64,000 nucleotides of DNA from Osedax fenrisi (GCA_964019155.1 OZ025246.1:4460566-4524565), one strand, 5' to 3'. Positions 44,001-50,085 are shown, numbered from the stretch's first letter. The notes: generated by a model from the letters alone, not told the origin. Translations and numbers: made by a program.

Positions 44001-45655
44001 ATCGGCAGCCATCAGAAGTAGGACGTCACAAGGCAAGGTCAAGAAGGTCGCGGGTAAAGACGTGGTGAATCGTAAGAAGAAGTCGGTGGCTAGGAAATTC
44101 AGCCACACGAAACAGACCTTGAAACCTGCCGCGACGCCTAAACAACCGCAGCAGCAGCAGCAGCAGCAACGTAAAATAGTGACATCCACCAATCAGAAAT
44201 CGGTTACCGTATCGTCGTTACTCGGTATTACAGAGGTCAAAACCACTCCGACCTTGAAGTCGGTTAAATCGGGTTCTTCTCCGAACGTCAAGGTTAAATC
44301 TGGTTCGGTTATCAAGACGGTAGTGGGCTCAGCTGGCAAGGTCAAATCAGTTAACTCGCCAGCCGGCAAGGTCAAATCAGTTAACTCGCCAGCCGGCAAG
44401 GTTAAATCAGTTAACTCTTCAGCAGGCAAGGTCAAATCATCGACCTTGATAGCAATAAATTCATCGCCTACCGCCGCCGCCAGTATAAAACCAATACCCG
44501 CGGAGACAGCGGTGACCTTGTCACCTGTTCGTGCAGTCGTGACCTCTACTAGTTCCCGTAAAGATAACCCTAAACGACCTGACGCCGACCTTTGCCCCGA
44601 GTTAACCTCTGACATGCAGCAGTACGACGCCTCTACTCCTGCTGCTACTGATGAGGAACCCGAGGTCAGTGAAGGGCGCGTATATCTATAGAACGAACGC
44701 GGTACTATTTGATTATACATTATTAATGAGGACAGGACATTTCAGTTATTCGTGCACAAACTACTATAAAGTATACAAACTATACTACTATAAGATGCTT
44801 TCACACCAAACAGCCAGATATCGACCCGATATCGGACTAAAACATTATTTATTCATTTTTAAATATTTATCAAATATCAGGCAAGTCAAATATTTAAAAT
44901 TTGATGATAGGTAACTTATATAAACACACGCTTGATGTATGCATTGACCTTCCCGATAGAGTCTGTAGAGTTATTCATACAGAAACTACCCATTTTTATA
45001 TTCGACGAAAGCGGGCTGTGTTTTTGGTGTGAAAGTATACCGATAGTTCAATTGTATTTACGTATAAAATGCTTATTTAAATATATGTCATATTCTTGAT
45101 GTAACGTTAATGATGGTGGATTCAAAAATAATAATTCTACTAAGATGAGTATAGCGCTTATTCATCATGTATCCACTGTGATCTATTGATTATGAGCCGT
45201 ATTCCCTTAGTATGAACGAAGCCATACCATCATATCATTCCACTCTATATAATAAAACGTTTCCAATAATACATGCAAGCGTATCTCATTGTCCTGACCG
45301 GTGATTATATGTCGTTATGCCTCCCTCGACGTATAGGTGGCGCACTGATAGTACCTAACGATAGTATCGTAACTAGTTTCATATTTACAATTTTACTTTA
45401 TATTTTACTTTTATTTTGAAATTTATAATTTTACTTTACTCTATCATTACTTTTATTAATTTTTTATTTCCATTCCTTTTACTGACCGTTTGATTAGTTC
45501 AGTGAACTTCTACCTAGGTCACTATCGTTTATTACGAGGAACCAATCCGATTATTAGTATTATTAATACGAGGATAACTGTTACAGGCAAAGAAGAAGAT
45601 TAGATTCAAACAATTGGATATTCCGGATTTCCTGTCTACCCTACACACCGACTAA
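5070..45655 (+). CDS. NPAT: NPAT-like histone gene coactivator, whole gene, 16 exons
   Basis: NPAT is a nuclear protein of the histone locus body that drives S-phase transcription of replication-dependent histone genes and is a cyclin E/CDK2 target. Here 16 exons join in compatible phase: 5070-5112, 10397-10527, 11196-11260, 11806-11862, 12480-13207, 14512-14692, 17426-17508, 25959-26160, 26296-26378, 27401-27495, 29121-29205, 29787-29864, 32911-35542, 39685-40924, 43702-44664, 45587-45655. The sum is divisible by three and gives about 2,244 residues, well above the roughly 1,430 of human NPAT. The first three exons give a LisH-like N-terminus, exons 8-11 resemble the conserved middle region, and the last exon matches the family C-terminus. 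The extra length is low-complexity sequence in exons 5 and 13-15. Exon 10's end and the exon 14/15 junction are least certain. Confidence 0.88.
5196..6758. mobile_element. Fold-back element with arms of about 700 bp
   Basis: The left arm (about 5196-5960) reads ATACTATGTTCAACATAATG... through a GGACAGGACGTCTGC block and a GGAGGACATATCGGAC block to TTTTACTGCTCTACC; the right arm (about 6020-6758) carries the same blocks in reverse order and complement. The spacer is only tens of bases. The right arm includes a tandem duplication of about 192 bases (6096-6287 and 6288 to about 6475). No coding frame. It begins about 80 bases after the NPAT exon 1 donor. Confidence 0.88.
6775..6965. mobile_element. 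Deleted copy of the fold-back element
   Basis: It contains the central AAAACTGTGTATGATA stretch fused to the TTTTTAAATC...TTGTCCCTCGATTTGACC...CTTCGTATAGCTTA block found in the larger element's right arm. Confidence 0.65.
7473..7992. mobile_element. hAT-type non-autonomous element
   Basis: Ends are CAGGGT and its complement ACCCTG, followed on both inner sides by GG/CCGG and T-runs. Flanks GAGGTTGC (7465-7472) and GAGGGTGC (7993-8000) match at 7 of 8 bases, an 8-bp target duplication as made by hAT elements. A nested ACCCTGG end near 7667 suggests another element inside. Confidence 0.7.
8001..9207. other. NPAT intron 1, no recognised feature
   Basis: AT-rich; stop-filled in all frames; no repeat family recognised. 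Confidence 0.4.
9208..9660. mobile_element. MITE family A, copy 1
   Basis: Left end CAAAGATTTTGCGAAGCAAA followed by GATATAACAC; the right end is its near-complement (GTGTTATATC...AAAATCTTTG). The interior shares CATGCAATATAAATTAGCTT with the copy at 16.7 kb in the opposite orientation. Confidence 0.8.
10397..10527 (+). CDS. NPAT: NPAT exon 2 (LisH motif)
   Basis: A long pyrimidine tract and CCCTAG acceptor precede GT TAC CTG; the exon ends GAGAAG|GTAAGG, phase 0. It encodes YLYAQKCTSTASRFLSECSH, the LisH-like helix-turn-helix that in vertebrate NPAT reads YLQQENLISTCQTFILESSD, and ends PVLTTIWGPEK. LisH motifs mediate dimerisation; in this family the N-terminus is needed for self-interaction in histone locus bodies. 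The frame stays open past the donor through a tandem repeat, but exon 3 joins cleanly at the donor given. Confidence 0.92.
10528..10700 (+). repeat. 33-35-bp tandem repeat starting at the NPAT exon 2 donor
   Basis: Five units of the form GTAAGNC..GTTCCTATTGGCTGATACCTCGGG. The first unit's GTAAGG is the exon 2 donor itself, and most later units begin with GGTAAG. The frame of exon 2 stays open through four units. Confidence 0.9.
10701..11195. other. NPAT intron 2, remainder
   Basis: AT-rich sequence with a (TA)n tract near 11105; nothing else recognised. Confidence 0.4.
11196..11260 (+). CDS. NPAT: NPAT exon 3
   Basis: Sixty-five bases between acceptor CAAAG and donor AAAAG|GTATTT, encoding VTLELILDSYTHKLKPSIGD. 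It corresponds to the LTTILNEY segment that follows the LisH motif in vertebrate NPAT. Phase 0 in and phase 2 out fit the neighbouring exons. Confidence 0.88.
11806..11862 (+). CDS. NPAT: NPAT exon 4
   Basis: Fifty-seven bases from acceptor CACAG to donor AAAAT|GTTAGT, encoding SITSDQTSSAHKTAKRPK, a short basic Ser/Thr-rich linker. It is supported by phase on both sides: AG+A gives Arg from exon 3, and AT+G gives Met into exon 5. No family similarity is evident, so the call rests on splice signals and phase. Confidence 0.72.
11863..12479. other. NPAT intron 4
   Basis: AT-rich with an ordinary GC patch at its right end; no repeat or gene recognised. Confidence 0.4.
12480..13207 (+). CDS. NPAT: NPAT exon 5 (acidic, then SGQ-repeat region)
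   Basis: The exon starts after TTACAG and is open from IQSSDSMEEYTDDIFDDE onward. Its first third is acidic, followed by Gly/Asp-rich imperfect repeats (REREGGGDAD type) and about eight copies of an S-G-Q-x-x unit near its end. The strong donor CGAG|GTAAGC at 13207 is phase 1 and joins exon 6. The frame continues to a stop at 13293, so a retained-intron form would end there. The low-complexity repeats are probably young expansions, because flanking codons are ordinary. Confidence 0.85.
13500..13880. repeat. Diverged tandem duplication in NPAT intron 5
   Basis: A block of about 90 bases starting CAATTGGTATAGAA, with CATTGATTTCATTT and AAGGAATTAC, occurs near 13649 and again near 13785. Confidence 0.7.
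14512..14692 (+). CDS. NPAT: NPAT exon 6 (polyproline)
   Basis: The acceptor AATAG is followed by PDPATDPEVTDTHSVAGSTS and then a run of eight prolines and two histidines encoded by (CTC)n. The donor ACCAT|GTTTGT is phase 2. The frame would run on into a hydrophobic tail and stop near 14782, but phase and the next exon favour the 14692 donor. Confidence 0.75.
15345..15995 (-). pseudogene. Decayed LINE, C-terminal part of reverse transcriptase polyprotein
   Basis: Antisense to NPAT in intron 6. The minus strand gives VNGKQLKSVDNYTYLGSEIS, then LLYGSEAWTLTKKLERKLDG, YTRMLRVVFNISWK, ERRTRFAGHSF and, after a frameshift near 15525, GRPKRNYIKQLTDDTG, the order typical of the region after the RT domain in animal non-LTR retrotransposons. 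It ends with a stop and a (GGTAA)n tail, as seen in CR1/L2-like elements. The 5' part is missing. Fragment, not functional. Confidence 0.88.
16707..17117. mobile_element. MITE family A, copy 2 (inverted)
   Basis: The ends again read CAAAGATTTT...GGAAAGATATAACAC and TATATCTTTGCTTCGCAAAA. The interior carries AGTAAAAGCTAATTTGTATT, the complement of copy 1. It lies in NPAT intron 6, about 310 bases before exon 7. Confidence 0.8.
17426..17508 (+). CDS. NPAT: NPAT exon 7 (basic helix)
   Basis: After acceptor ATCAG the frame gives KRIDSRIRKLIRKRENALV and ends AAAA|GTTAGT, phase 1. The basic block resembles the EIKRQRKLASQ segment of vertebrate NPAT. A second open frame exists through the same bases, but only this one satisfies the phases of exon 6 (2) and exon 8 (1). 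Confidence 0.75.
17630..17900 (+). repeat. Dispersed repeat B with (CTAT)n tail, copy 1
   Basis: It shares TATAATCCAATGTTTTAT, GTATCGTGTCGTTTTGTC, CACATTTATATATTTT and a terminal CTATCTATCTAT run with the minus-strand copy at 45.9-46.2 kb. A one-ended repeat with a microsatellite tail suggests a retroposon 3' end. Confidence 0.7.
17901..19060. other. NPAT intron 7, AT-rich stretch
   Basis: Long (TA)n tracts (17900-17957, 18040-18090) and A/T-rich sequence without recognised genes. Confidence 0.4.
19070..19880 (+). pseudogene. Badly decayed LINE reverse transcriptase relic
   Basis: Broken plus-strand frames give NRAFNLRKKSGCVVVLVQN (endonuclease-end-like), then IPIHKNG-like sequence followed by EDINKYRQILLLSQFYRLFE and KFLVEEW, the start of the RT domain of jockey/CR1-type LINEs. 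Stops and frameshifts throughout. Confidence 0.6.
20870..25560. repeat. Giant 15-bp minisatellite in NPAT intron 7
   Basis: About 310 tandem copies of GGCATCGCAATGTAA and one- or two-base variants (CACAATG, CGCAGTG, CATAATG, AGCAATG, CATGATG). Rare 14-bp units (GGCTTGCAATGTAA) occur near 20988, 21301, 22246, 23730, 25364 and 25425. Long identical runs of variant units recur about 1,484 bases apart (around 22.2 and 23.7 kb), showing large duplications inside the array. Because 15 is a multiple of three, hundreds of codons stay open on either strand (for example MPYIA repeats); these are artefacts. Confidence 0.97.
25561..25958. other. NPAT intron 7, right end
   Basis: C/T-rich sequence with imperfect CCCCACCCTCAACC repeats forming a long pyrimidine tract before exon 8. 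Confidence 0.6.
25959..26160 (+). CDS. NPAT: NPAT exon 8 (conserved middle region)
   Basis: It begins just after a long C/T tract ending CCTCAG and encodes SGRVSGNLYQFVDGSRQP near its start and DLQKSPRRKP at its end; the latter resembles the LMSPGRRKS segment of vertebrate NPAT. The donor AAACC|GTTTGT is phase 2. The frame remains open through a (CTC)n polyproline run to 26269, but exon 9 joins in phase at 26160. Confidence 0.85.
26296..26378 (+). CDS. NPAT: NPAT exon 9
   Basis: The acceptor CTTTCAG is followed by A AAT GTT; it encodes NVPKKILQYQPPLIEMTDNA and ends TTCATAG|GTCAGT, phase 1. The intron before it is only 135 bases and carries the (CTC)n tract. Confidence 0.85.
26590..26655 (+). 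mobile_element. SINE tail fragment
   Basis: TGGATGGGATGAAACGACTC and CACCAATAATAAA match the 3' part of the SINEs at 29.3 and 55.8 kb; the tRNA-like head is absent. Confidence 0.65.
26656..27400. other. NPAT intron 9
   Basis: AT-rich, (TA)n near 27050; nothing else recognised. Confidence 0.4.
27401..27495 (+). CDS. NPAT: NPAT exon 10 (3' end uncertain)
   Basis: It starts after GTTTGCAG and encodes RLANQINRNRQTIVTRNKVL, similar to the KLAENINKFL helix of vertebrate NPAT. Two phase-0 ends fit: AATAAA|GTACTG at 27456 or GGCAGT|GTAGTT at 27495; the longer form keeps DTLAGDYRL. Beyond it a (TAG/ATA)n microsatellite begins and the frame becomes meaningless Ile/Val repeats. An upstream acceptor (GTAG before ATGGAG) gives the wrong phase. 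Confidence 0.75.
27496..28210. repeat. (TAG/ATA) trinucleotide-rich microsatellite region
   Basis: Imperfect GTAGTTATAATAGCA repeats to 27810 and ATAGTAATAGTA repeats from 28060 to 28205, separated by a GC-normal stretch. Long open frames here encode Ile/Val runs and are artefacts. Confidence 0.85.
28211..29120. other. NPAT intron 10, remainder
   Basis: No exon or repeat family recognised; a GC-normal patch at 28310-28560 is unexplained. Confidence 0.35.
29121..29205 (+). CDS. NPAT: NPAT exon 11
   Basis: The acceptor CACCCCAG is followed by EQFTLKDAELMETHEIAYEQ and then IFTNLFGD; the donor GACG|GTTTGA is phase 1. It corresponds to the conserved acidic segment of NPAT with the EEAIQDILEQ and FQALFDLFD motifs (here AYEQIFTNLF). 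Confidence 0.87.
29311..29545 (+). mobile_element. tRNA-derived SINE, copy 1
   Basis: The head has an A box (GTGGCTCAGTTGGC) and B box (GGTTCAAGCCCC), followed by a body with TTATAAGTGAAAATGTCATC and TGGATGGGATGAAAGGACTT, ending in an A-rich tail. It sits in NPAT intron 11 in sense orientation. It is not a tRNA gene: the acceptor stem is incomplete and the body is shared with other copies. Confidence 0.88.
29787..29864 (+). CDS. NPAT: NPAT exon 12
   Basis: The exon is 78 bases after ACGTAG, encoding FQSDEVQARMNDNSCSSFMN, then FFSEP; donor CCAG|GTTACC, phase 1. G+AT from exon 11 gives Asp. It continues the acidic/aromatic segment of exon 11. Confidence 0.78.
29865..31305. other. NPAT intron 12, left part
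   Basis: AT-rich, with (AAT)n near 30416-30440; nothing else recognised. Confidence 0.4.
31306..31534. mobile_element. hAT-type MITE family C, copy 1
   Basis: Ends TAGTGAGGTAAATGATGCC and, in complement, TAGTGATGTAAATGATGCC; the interior has repeated GAGCCCGAGCCGAGACTC. Exact 8-bp target duplication GTTTATAC at 31298-31305 and 31535-31542. Confidence 0.92.
31535..32910. other. NPAT intron 12, right part
   Basis: AT-rich with (TA)n near 32025-32075; no features recognised. Confidence 0.4.
32911..35542 (+). CDS. NPAT: NPAT exon 13 (large low-complexity exon)
   Basis: This 2.6 kb exon starts after ATTTCAG in phase 1 and encodes about 877 residues with no recognised fold. In order: a Ser/Thr/Pro-rich start with PLSTVIDLLTTS and GTIDLTCHEI; APxxI-type Pro repeats; several copies of SHAPLSQQPV; about a dozen copies of an eight-residue unit PSHQQTSH; a long Lys/Ala helix of repeated AALxxAKE units (roughly residues 610-720), likely a single helix or coiled coil; a KKQQQQQQQQ run; and a Ser-rich tail. 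The donor CAGAG|GTTTTA at 35542 is phase 2 and fits exon 14. The frame otherwise stops at 35570. The repeats explain most of the extra length over vertebrate NPAT. Confidence 0.85.
35630..37815. mobile_element. hAT-type element, 2.2 kb, with nested MITE
   Basis: Ends TAAGCTGGTTCGGCTCG and, in complement, TAAGCCGGTTCGGCTCG. Exact 8-bp flanks ATGTACAC at 35622-35629 and 37816-37823. No transposase frame remains. It lies in NPAT intron 13. The site was itself in a short host repeat: TAATACATAGGGTATATA occurs at both sides. Confidence 0.88.
36449..37150. mobile_element. PIF/Harbinger-like MITE nested in the hAT element
   Basis: TIRs start AGCCCCTGTCACACC / AGCCCATGTCACACC in complement and extend about 60 bases with repeated CGATATCG motifs. 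A 3-bp TAA lies at both ends (36446-36448, 37151-37153), the duplication typical of PIF/Harbinger. The interior includes a perfect 15-bp-arm hairpin at 36625-36657 (TTACTGCGCATGTTT). Confidence 0.85.
37860..39684. other. NPAT intron 13, right part
   Basis: Besides the palindromic repeat, a hAT-like end (TTCGAACCCTGA with ATCGGATTTTTTT-type runs) lies at about 39590-39650; its partner end is not clear. Confidence 0.45.
38225..38485. repeat. Palindromic repeat, MITE-like
   Basis: GGTTTCACACCAACTCGAAC and GGGTTTCACACCAATTCAAA begin two direct sub-copies; AATTATTAACTCTAAT-type blocks recur in both orientations to 38480. Confidence 0.6.
39685..40924 (+). CDS. NPAT: NPAT exon 14
   Basis: After ACATTAG the frame gives YETVQEQAITAPESH, two PPPPPQQN runs, then RPLYKRKAALGPIRIAAKPD and Ser/Thr/Pro-rich sequence, ending in an acidic Glu/Asp run and AKAPPTRSSARI. 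The last 80 bases before ATT|GTTAGT (phase 0) are followed by two more codons and a stop a little later. Codon use is GC-richer than the flanks. Many S/T-P pairs are present, as expected of a CDK substrate, but no particular site can be assigned. Confidence 0.85.
40940..41175. repeat. About 30-bp AT minisatellite, 7 copies
   Basis: Units of TTACTGATTATTAATAATTA followed by TATATATTATT, with alternating short variants, begin immediately after NPAT exon 14. Confidence 0.9.
42431..42597. mobile_element. hAT-type MITE family C, copy 2
   Basis: The same ends TAGTGATGTAAATGATG and the GAGCCGAG interior as the 31.3 kb copy. Flanks ATCGCTAA and GTCACTAC agree only in part, so the duplication has decayed. 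Confidence 0.85.
42598..43701. other. NPAT intron 14, right part
   Basis: GC-normal in places; a short inverted repeat GTCCAATCAGAT/ATCTGATTGGAC at 43078-43125; no exon recognised. Confidence 0.4.
43702..44664 (+). CDS. NPAT: NPAT exon 15
   Basis: It encodes a Lys/Ser/Pro-rich region with KISQGIKTVMPTPSNTSR, many KVKP and KGK motifs, a Q run, and three or four copies of SAGKVKSVNSP. The donor CCCGAG|GTCAGT is phase 0 and joins the last exon. The acceptor is uncertain: AG at 43700-43701 gives phase 0, matching the exon 14 donor; the AG two bases earlier would need a poorer phase-1 donor at 40928. Without splicing the frame stops at 44691. Confidence 0.8.
44795..45038. mobile_element. MITE in NPAT intron 15
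   Basis: Ends ATGCTTTCACACCAAACAGC and, in complement, ATACTTTCACACCAAAAACA, then AGCC. About 245 bases. Related in style to the TCACACC-ended elements at 36.4 and 38.2 kb. Confidence 0.75.
45587..45655 (+). CDS. NPAT: NPAT last exon (conserved C-terminus)
   Basis: After GTTACAG the exon encodes AKKKIRFKQLDIPDFLSTLH, then TD and a TAA stop. Vertebrate NPAT ends with a basic run, then DVDKFLLSLHYDE, so the spacing basic cluster, D-x-x-x-FL-x-x-LH, stop is shared. This short match at the far end of a 40 kb gene is strong support for the identification and for the gene's right-hand limit. Confidence 0.93.
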   Translation, partial: AKKKIRFKQLDIPDFLSTLHTD

Positions 45656-45889
45656 AGTACACACACACGTGCGCCCTCTTATGTACGCCTCCACCATCAA
45701 CACCTACTCATTATTACCTTACGTGTATTATATGGTTTCAATGGACATCTTTATCTGACCAATAGAAACTAACCACCCACCCACCGACCTCCTTAAAGTT
45801 CAACTTTATTTTATTATTATTTTATTTTGATTCGTAGCTAGTGTTTTTCTATAAAACTGTATTGGATTATAACCCTTTTCATTAATAGT

Positions 45890-46170
45890 CTTATAGATAG
45901 ATAGATCAAAGTTCATTGAATTACTGGTTATATATAAAGAAAGATATAATTATATATAAACATATAATTATATAACATATATAAAAAAAATATATAAATG
46001 TGATAACAGTAAGACAAAACGACGCGATACAAAAAAAGAAATAAACAGAGAAGTAAAATAAAAATAAAACATTGGATTATACGAGCCCGACGCTGATATA
46101 ACGGAGTTATCAAGGTGTTACTAATCTGGTTTAATCTAGCTATCTCAATATATGTGGACATTATTTAAGT
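45890..46170 (-). repeat. Dispersed repeat B with (CTAT)n tail, copy 2
   Basis: Complement of the 17.6 kb repeat: ATAGATAGATAG at the left, then ACAAAACGACGCGATAC and AAAACATTGGATTATA in the same order. Confidence 0.75.
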
Positions 46171-46432
46171 AAACCGTTACCAGCCTAAATTAGCTTTATT
46201 AATGTTCTTTCGATGTTTCTCATTCAGTTATTAAATAGCTGTATAAAGTTATATACATTTATTAAATATACTAAAAATTTACTTGTAATTTTACTATTTT
46301 ACTCGTAATTTCAGTTTATAGCATATTAAATATATATGATTAGTTATCTTCAAGCGCGTCTTATTAGATACAACCCAGATTATAAGAGGTTTGCTTTTAT
46401 ATTGGGTATCGGTATAACGTACTAGTGTATTT

Positions 46433-46620
46433 ATTAGTGTTGGATACCTGATTTTTCATTCATTCGAAGTTTTCGAATAATAAATAAATACACTTCGAAG
46501 GTTTCAAATATTATTATTTTTATTAAATTAAGTATTCAAAGTTTTCAAATAGTAAAATTATTCATTTCAAATGTGTCGATAATTAAATATATTCATTTCA
46601 AAAGCTTAAATAGTAAATAG
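46433..46620. mobile_element. Second hAT left end, partial
   Basis: TAGTGTTGGATACCTG resembles the terminal sequence of the adjacent element and is followed by ATTCGAAGTTTTCGAATA-type repeats that recur inverted near 47.55-47.75 kb. Confidence 0.5.
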
Positions 46621-48455
46621 TAGTGTTGGAAACGGTTTAGAATATCGAGTCGAATATTAGAATATACGATTCTTTCAAATAGTAAATTTTCGAATTTGAC
46701 AAATATTCAAAAATGTCGAATACCTAAATCTAATTATTCGAAAATATCGAATACCTAAATCTAATTATTCGAAAAATTCGAATATCAAAATGTAACTATT
46801 CAAAAAAAATGGTAAAATGCATGCATATATTTTATTAAACAATAAACAAATAATTTAATACTATTTACCCTAGGCTAATTTAACTATTCAAAAAAACGGT
46901 AAAAGGCATGCATATATTTGATTAAACAATAAACAAATAATGTAATACTATTTACCCTAGGCTATTTACTTCCGTTTTAACCTTTTTAACTATCATATAA
47001 TTCATTATTTTATTTAAAATAATGGAAACGTAGAAACCTATCTTTATTATTATTAATAAATATAATTTTTATTATAATTTAAAATAATAGAAACATCTTT
47101 ATTATCATTACTAGATTATTTAGGTAATATAATTTAAATAATTTTATTTAACTAATCGATAAATATCATATCCTAATTCAATATTTTATTTAAAATAATA
47201 GAAACTTATCTCTATTTTATAATGAAATAGATGAACTGAAATTATATCTGTATAAACCGAGAATTTACCGGAATGATTGTCCATTAATGTGGTGGTCTGA
47301 CTACGATAAGGAATTTCCAATTGCAAAAAAATATTTAACTGGGTAGTCATCATCTGTTCCTGCAGAAAGAATATTTTCTATGGCTCAACATATTTTAACA
47401 AAAAAACGTTCAAAAATTATGTACAGAGAAATTAGACTTATTGATATTCATTGATCATTAATTAAAATTCATAACCCTTTTTAATTATATTACATTCTAT
47501 TATTATATATATTTGTCAAAATAAATAATTATTATTTTCAATTATTAAATATATCTACTATTTGAAACCTTCAACGTGTATTTATTTACTATTTTAAACC
47601 TTTAAAATGAATAATTTAACTATTAGAAAACTTTGTATACTTAATTTAATACAAATAATACTATTTTAAACCTTCGAAGTATATTTATTTACTATTTTAC
47701 ACCTAGGAAATGAATAATTTAACTATTAGAAAACTTTGATACTTAATTTAATACAAAATGTCGAAATATATTTTAAAATATAATATAATATAGTGAAATT
47801 AATTATGCTCATAACTCATTTATATACAATCAATAATTATCTTATCTTAAATTAATTAAATAAAGTTATTTAATATATTTAATAGAATGTAAATTAATTA
47901 TATTCATATATTATAATTATTGATATACAATTCATCATTATTTATAGATTAATTAAATACAATTATTTATTGTTATTTAAATTATATTTAGTAAAGATGT
48001 TTCTATTATTTTAAATTATAATTAAAATGATATTTAGTAATAATAATAAAGTTAAGTTTCTATTATTTTAAATAAAATATTGAATTACTATGACAATTAC
48101 CTCGTCAGAAATGATTGTATTATACGAAACAGAATCCATATTTAAAATTAGAGAGCGAGGTTAAAAAGAAAGTAAATAGTATTAATTTATTTATTGTATA
48201 TTATTTATATATTATTATTGTTACTAAATACAATAATAATTAAATAAAATAGTAATAGGGGATACTATAATATATTATCAATATATGCATTCCTTTTATC
48301 TTTTTTTTTGAATAATTAAATTAAATTTTAGAATAATTTTATTTTGATATTCGAAATTTTCGAATAAATAGACAGGTATTCGAAATTTCAAATATCTGTT
48401 ATTATAAAATTTACCATTTGAAAGAATTGAATATTCTAAACCGTTTCCAACACTA
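46621..48455 (+). mobile_element. hAT element with 25-bp perfect TIRs
   Basis: Begins TAGTGTTGGAAACGGTTTAG and ends with the exact complement (25 bases identical). It contains a transposase relic (47.23-47.45 kb). No matching 8-bp flank is visible. It occupies the spacer between the two convergent genes. Confidence 0.88.
47234..47453 (+). pseudogene. hAT transposase C-terminal relic
   Basis: The plus strand reads CPLMWWSDYDKEFPIAKKYL, an in-frame stop, then SSSVPAERIFSMAQHILTKK and RSKIMYREIRLIDIH. This is the hAT dimerisation region (WW..FP.la..yL...SSSVPAERvFS..g.i.t.kRs). The upstream catalytic part is not recognisable; the internal stop shows decay. Confidence 0.88.
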
Positions 48456-49915
48456 ATATTTATGCAATTAAATAATCATAAAATAATTAAAATTTAAGTC
48501 TAGCACTGTTAAACTTAACCTTGCTGCGATTTATTCATCGTGATCCTAAACTTAGTAATGAAATTATAAATTAAAAATGACTCTTATAAATAAGTTAAAA
48601 TCTATTTCATACAAATAATAAACCTAAATTCACTACCAATACTAAGATAGCGAAACTTAATAAATAGTGGGTCAAATGTATTCAATAAAATTAAAAAAAA
48701 TTCCCTTTATATCAATTAAATAAGTTAATTATATTATCATAATATATATCACATTATTATTGTGTAACATTTTGTAAAGTAATCAACCCTATTGCTATTT
48801 ACATACAATTCATACAACATATAAAAAGAATATAGTTACTAATAATGTTATATATTTAATTGTTTGAATTAACAATGCATTAGAATCTTCTAATACACAT
48901 ACTAAATACTATTCGTGAATAATAATTATTCTGGTACATGTAGAATACATATATTTTAAATACGTTGACATTTTTCTATCAAATACATTAATAATCAAAA
49001 TTATTTATAAATATATATACACATTAAGGTATCAATGAGGAACTAATGTCCATGGCAAAGAGAATAGTAGAATTAAGCATATAATCTAATTTCAAATATT
49101 TATAATTCCGATTATGATCAAAAATTGTATTTATAATGCTAGATTTAAGATATTTTAATTCGTATTGAGAAATTAATGAATTTATTATATATGACTTATC
49201 TAGTTTATATACCATATAGGGGACGACGTATTTATATCTTAGAGATAGCTGTTATAGTAATTATATATATTATATAAATATTACCTATACTTACTATATA
49301 ATGTATCATTATACATTTTCTATACTTGATAATAGATGAAATAACATAATAGTAGAAAGTTAACAAGTATGGCAACAAGAACAAGTGAAATATATACATA
49401 TATTTTGTGAGGCATGATTATTTCCATGTTTGAATTAGTCGGTTTATTAAAAAAGAAAATAATTAAAAGTATGAGTGCATTCACGTAAAATATTGTATCG
49501 GTTGTATAGATTCTGGTTGAAGCTCACACACACTACTACACTACACTACACTACACTACATCGTGCTGACTATTCTAGTGCACCGCGCTAACCACGTATC
49601 ATTAGTCGAATAACGGGTAGAATTATATATTCGATTTACAAATAGCTCATCGAATTAGTTACGCTGGACAGATTATTATTTTAATAAATTATCGGTCGTG
49701 AATTAGCCCTTTGGGGGCAATATTCAATTAACCGATAGTTGGGGTATAGAATTAGACCATAGTTGGGGTATATAATTAACCCTTAAAGGGGGTTTAAACT
49801 TAGCCTATAAAGGGGAGCTTAGATTTAGTCCATGATGAGTTGTGGACGTAATAGTTGATAGGGGGGGTAGAGAATACCCCACTAAAGGGGCAGGGGGGGT
49901 GTATATCAGGTGATG
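48456..49915. other. 3' spacer between convergent genes
   Basis: AT-rich; short (CACTA)n at 49530-49560; repeated TAGTTGGGGTATA near 49738-49772. No gene recognised. Confidence 0.4.
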
Positions 49916-50085
49916 TTAGCTCTTCTCTTCACCGGATGACTTCACTTTCACGCCGGTGCTTGACGTGGGGGCGGGGAGGACGTTCACTTTGTTCAGTAGC
50001 TTCGTATCGAGGTCATCATCGAAGTCAACATCGAGGTCATCGTCGTCATCGCAGAGGTCACTGTCATCGGTTAGCATGTCTAGAT
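49916..50085 (-). CDS. Coiled-coil gene, last exon (acidic tail and stop)
   Basis: Acceptor CCCCGCAG, then DLDMLTDDSDLCDDDDDLDV with further Asp runs, then LLNKVNVLPAPTSS and a Ser/Lys-rich end with TAA at 49918-49916. G+AT across the 51.8 kb intron gives Asp, so the two acidic exons certainly belong together. The plus-strand open frame over the same bases is a shadow. Confidence 0.82.

Noticed and set aside
49024..49215. Minus-strand 63-codon frame
   Set aside because: AT-rich, no splice signals, no similarity; length is within chance expectation here.
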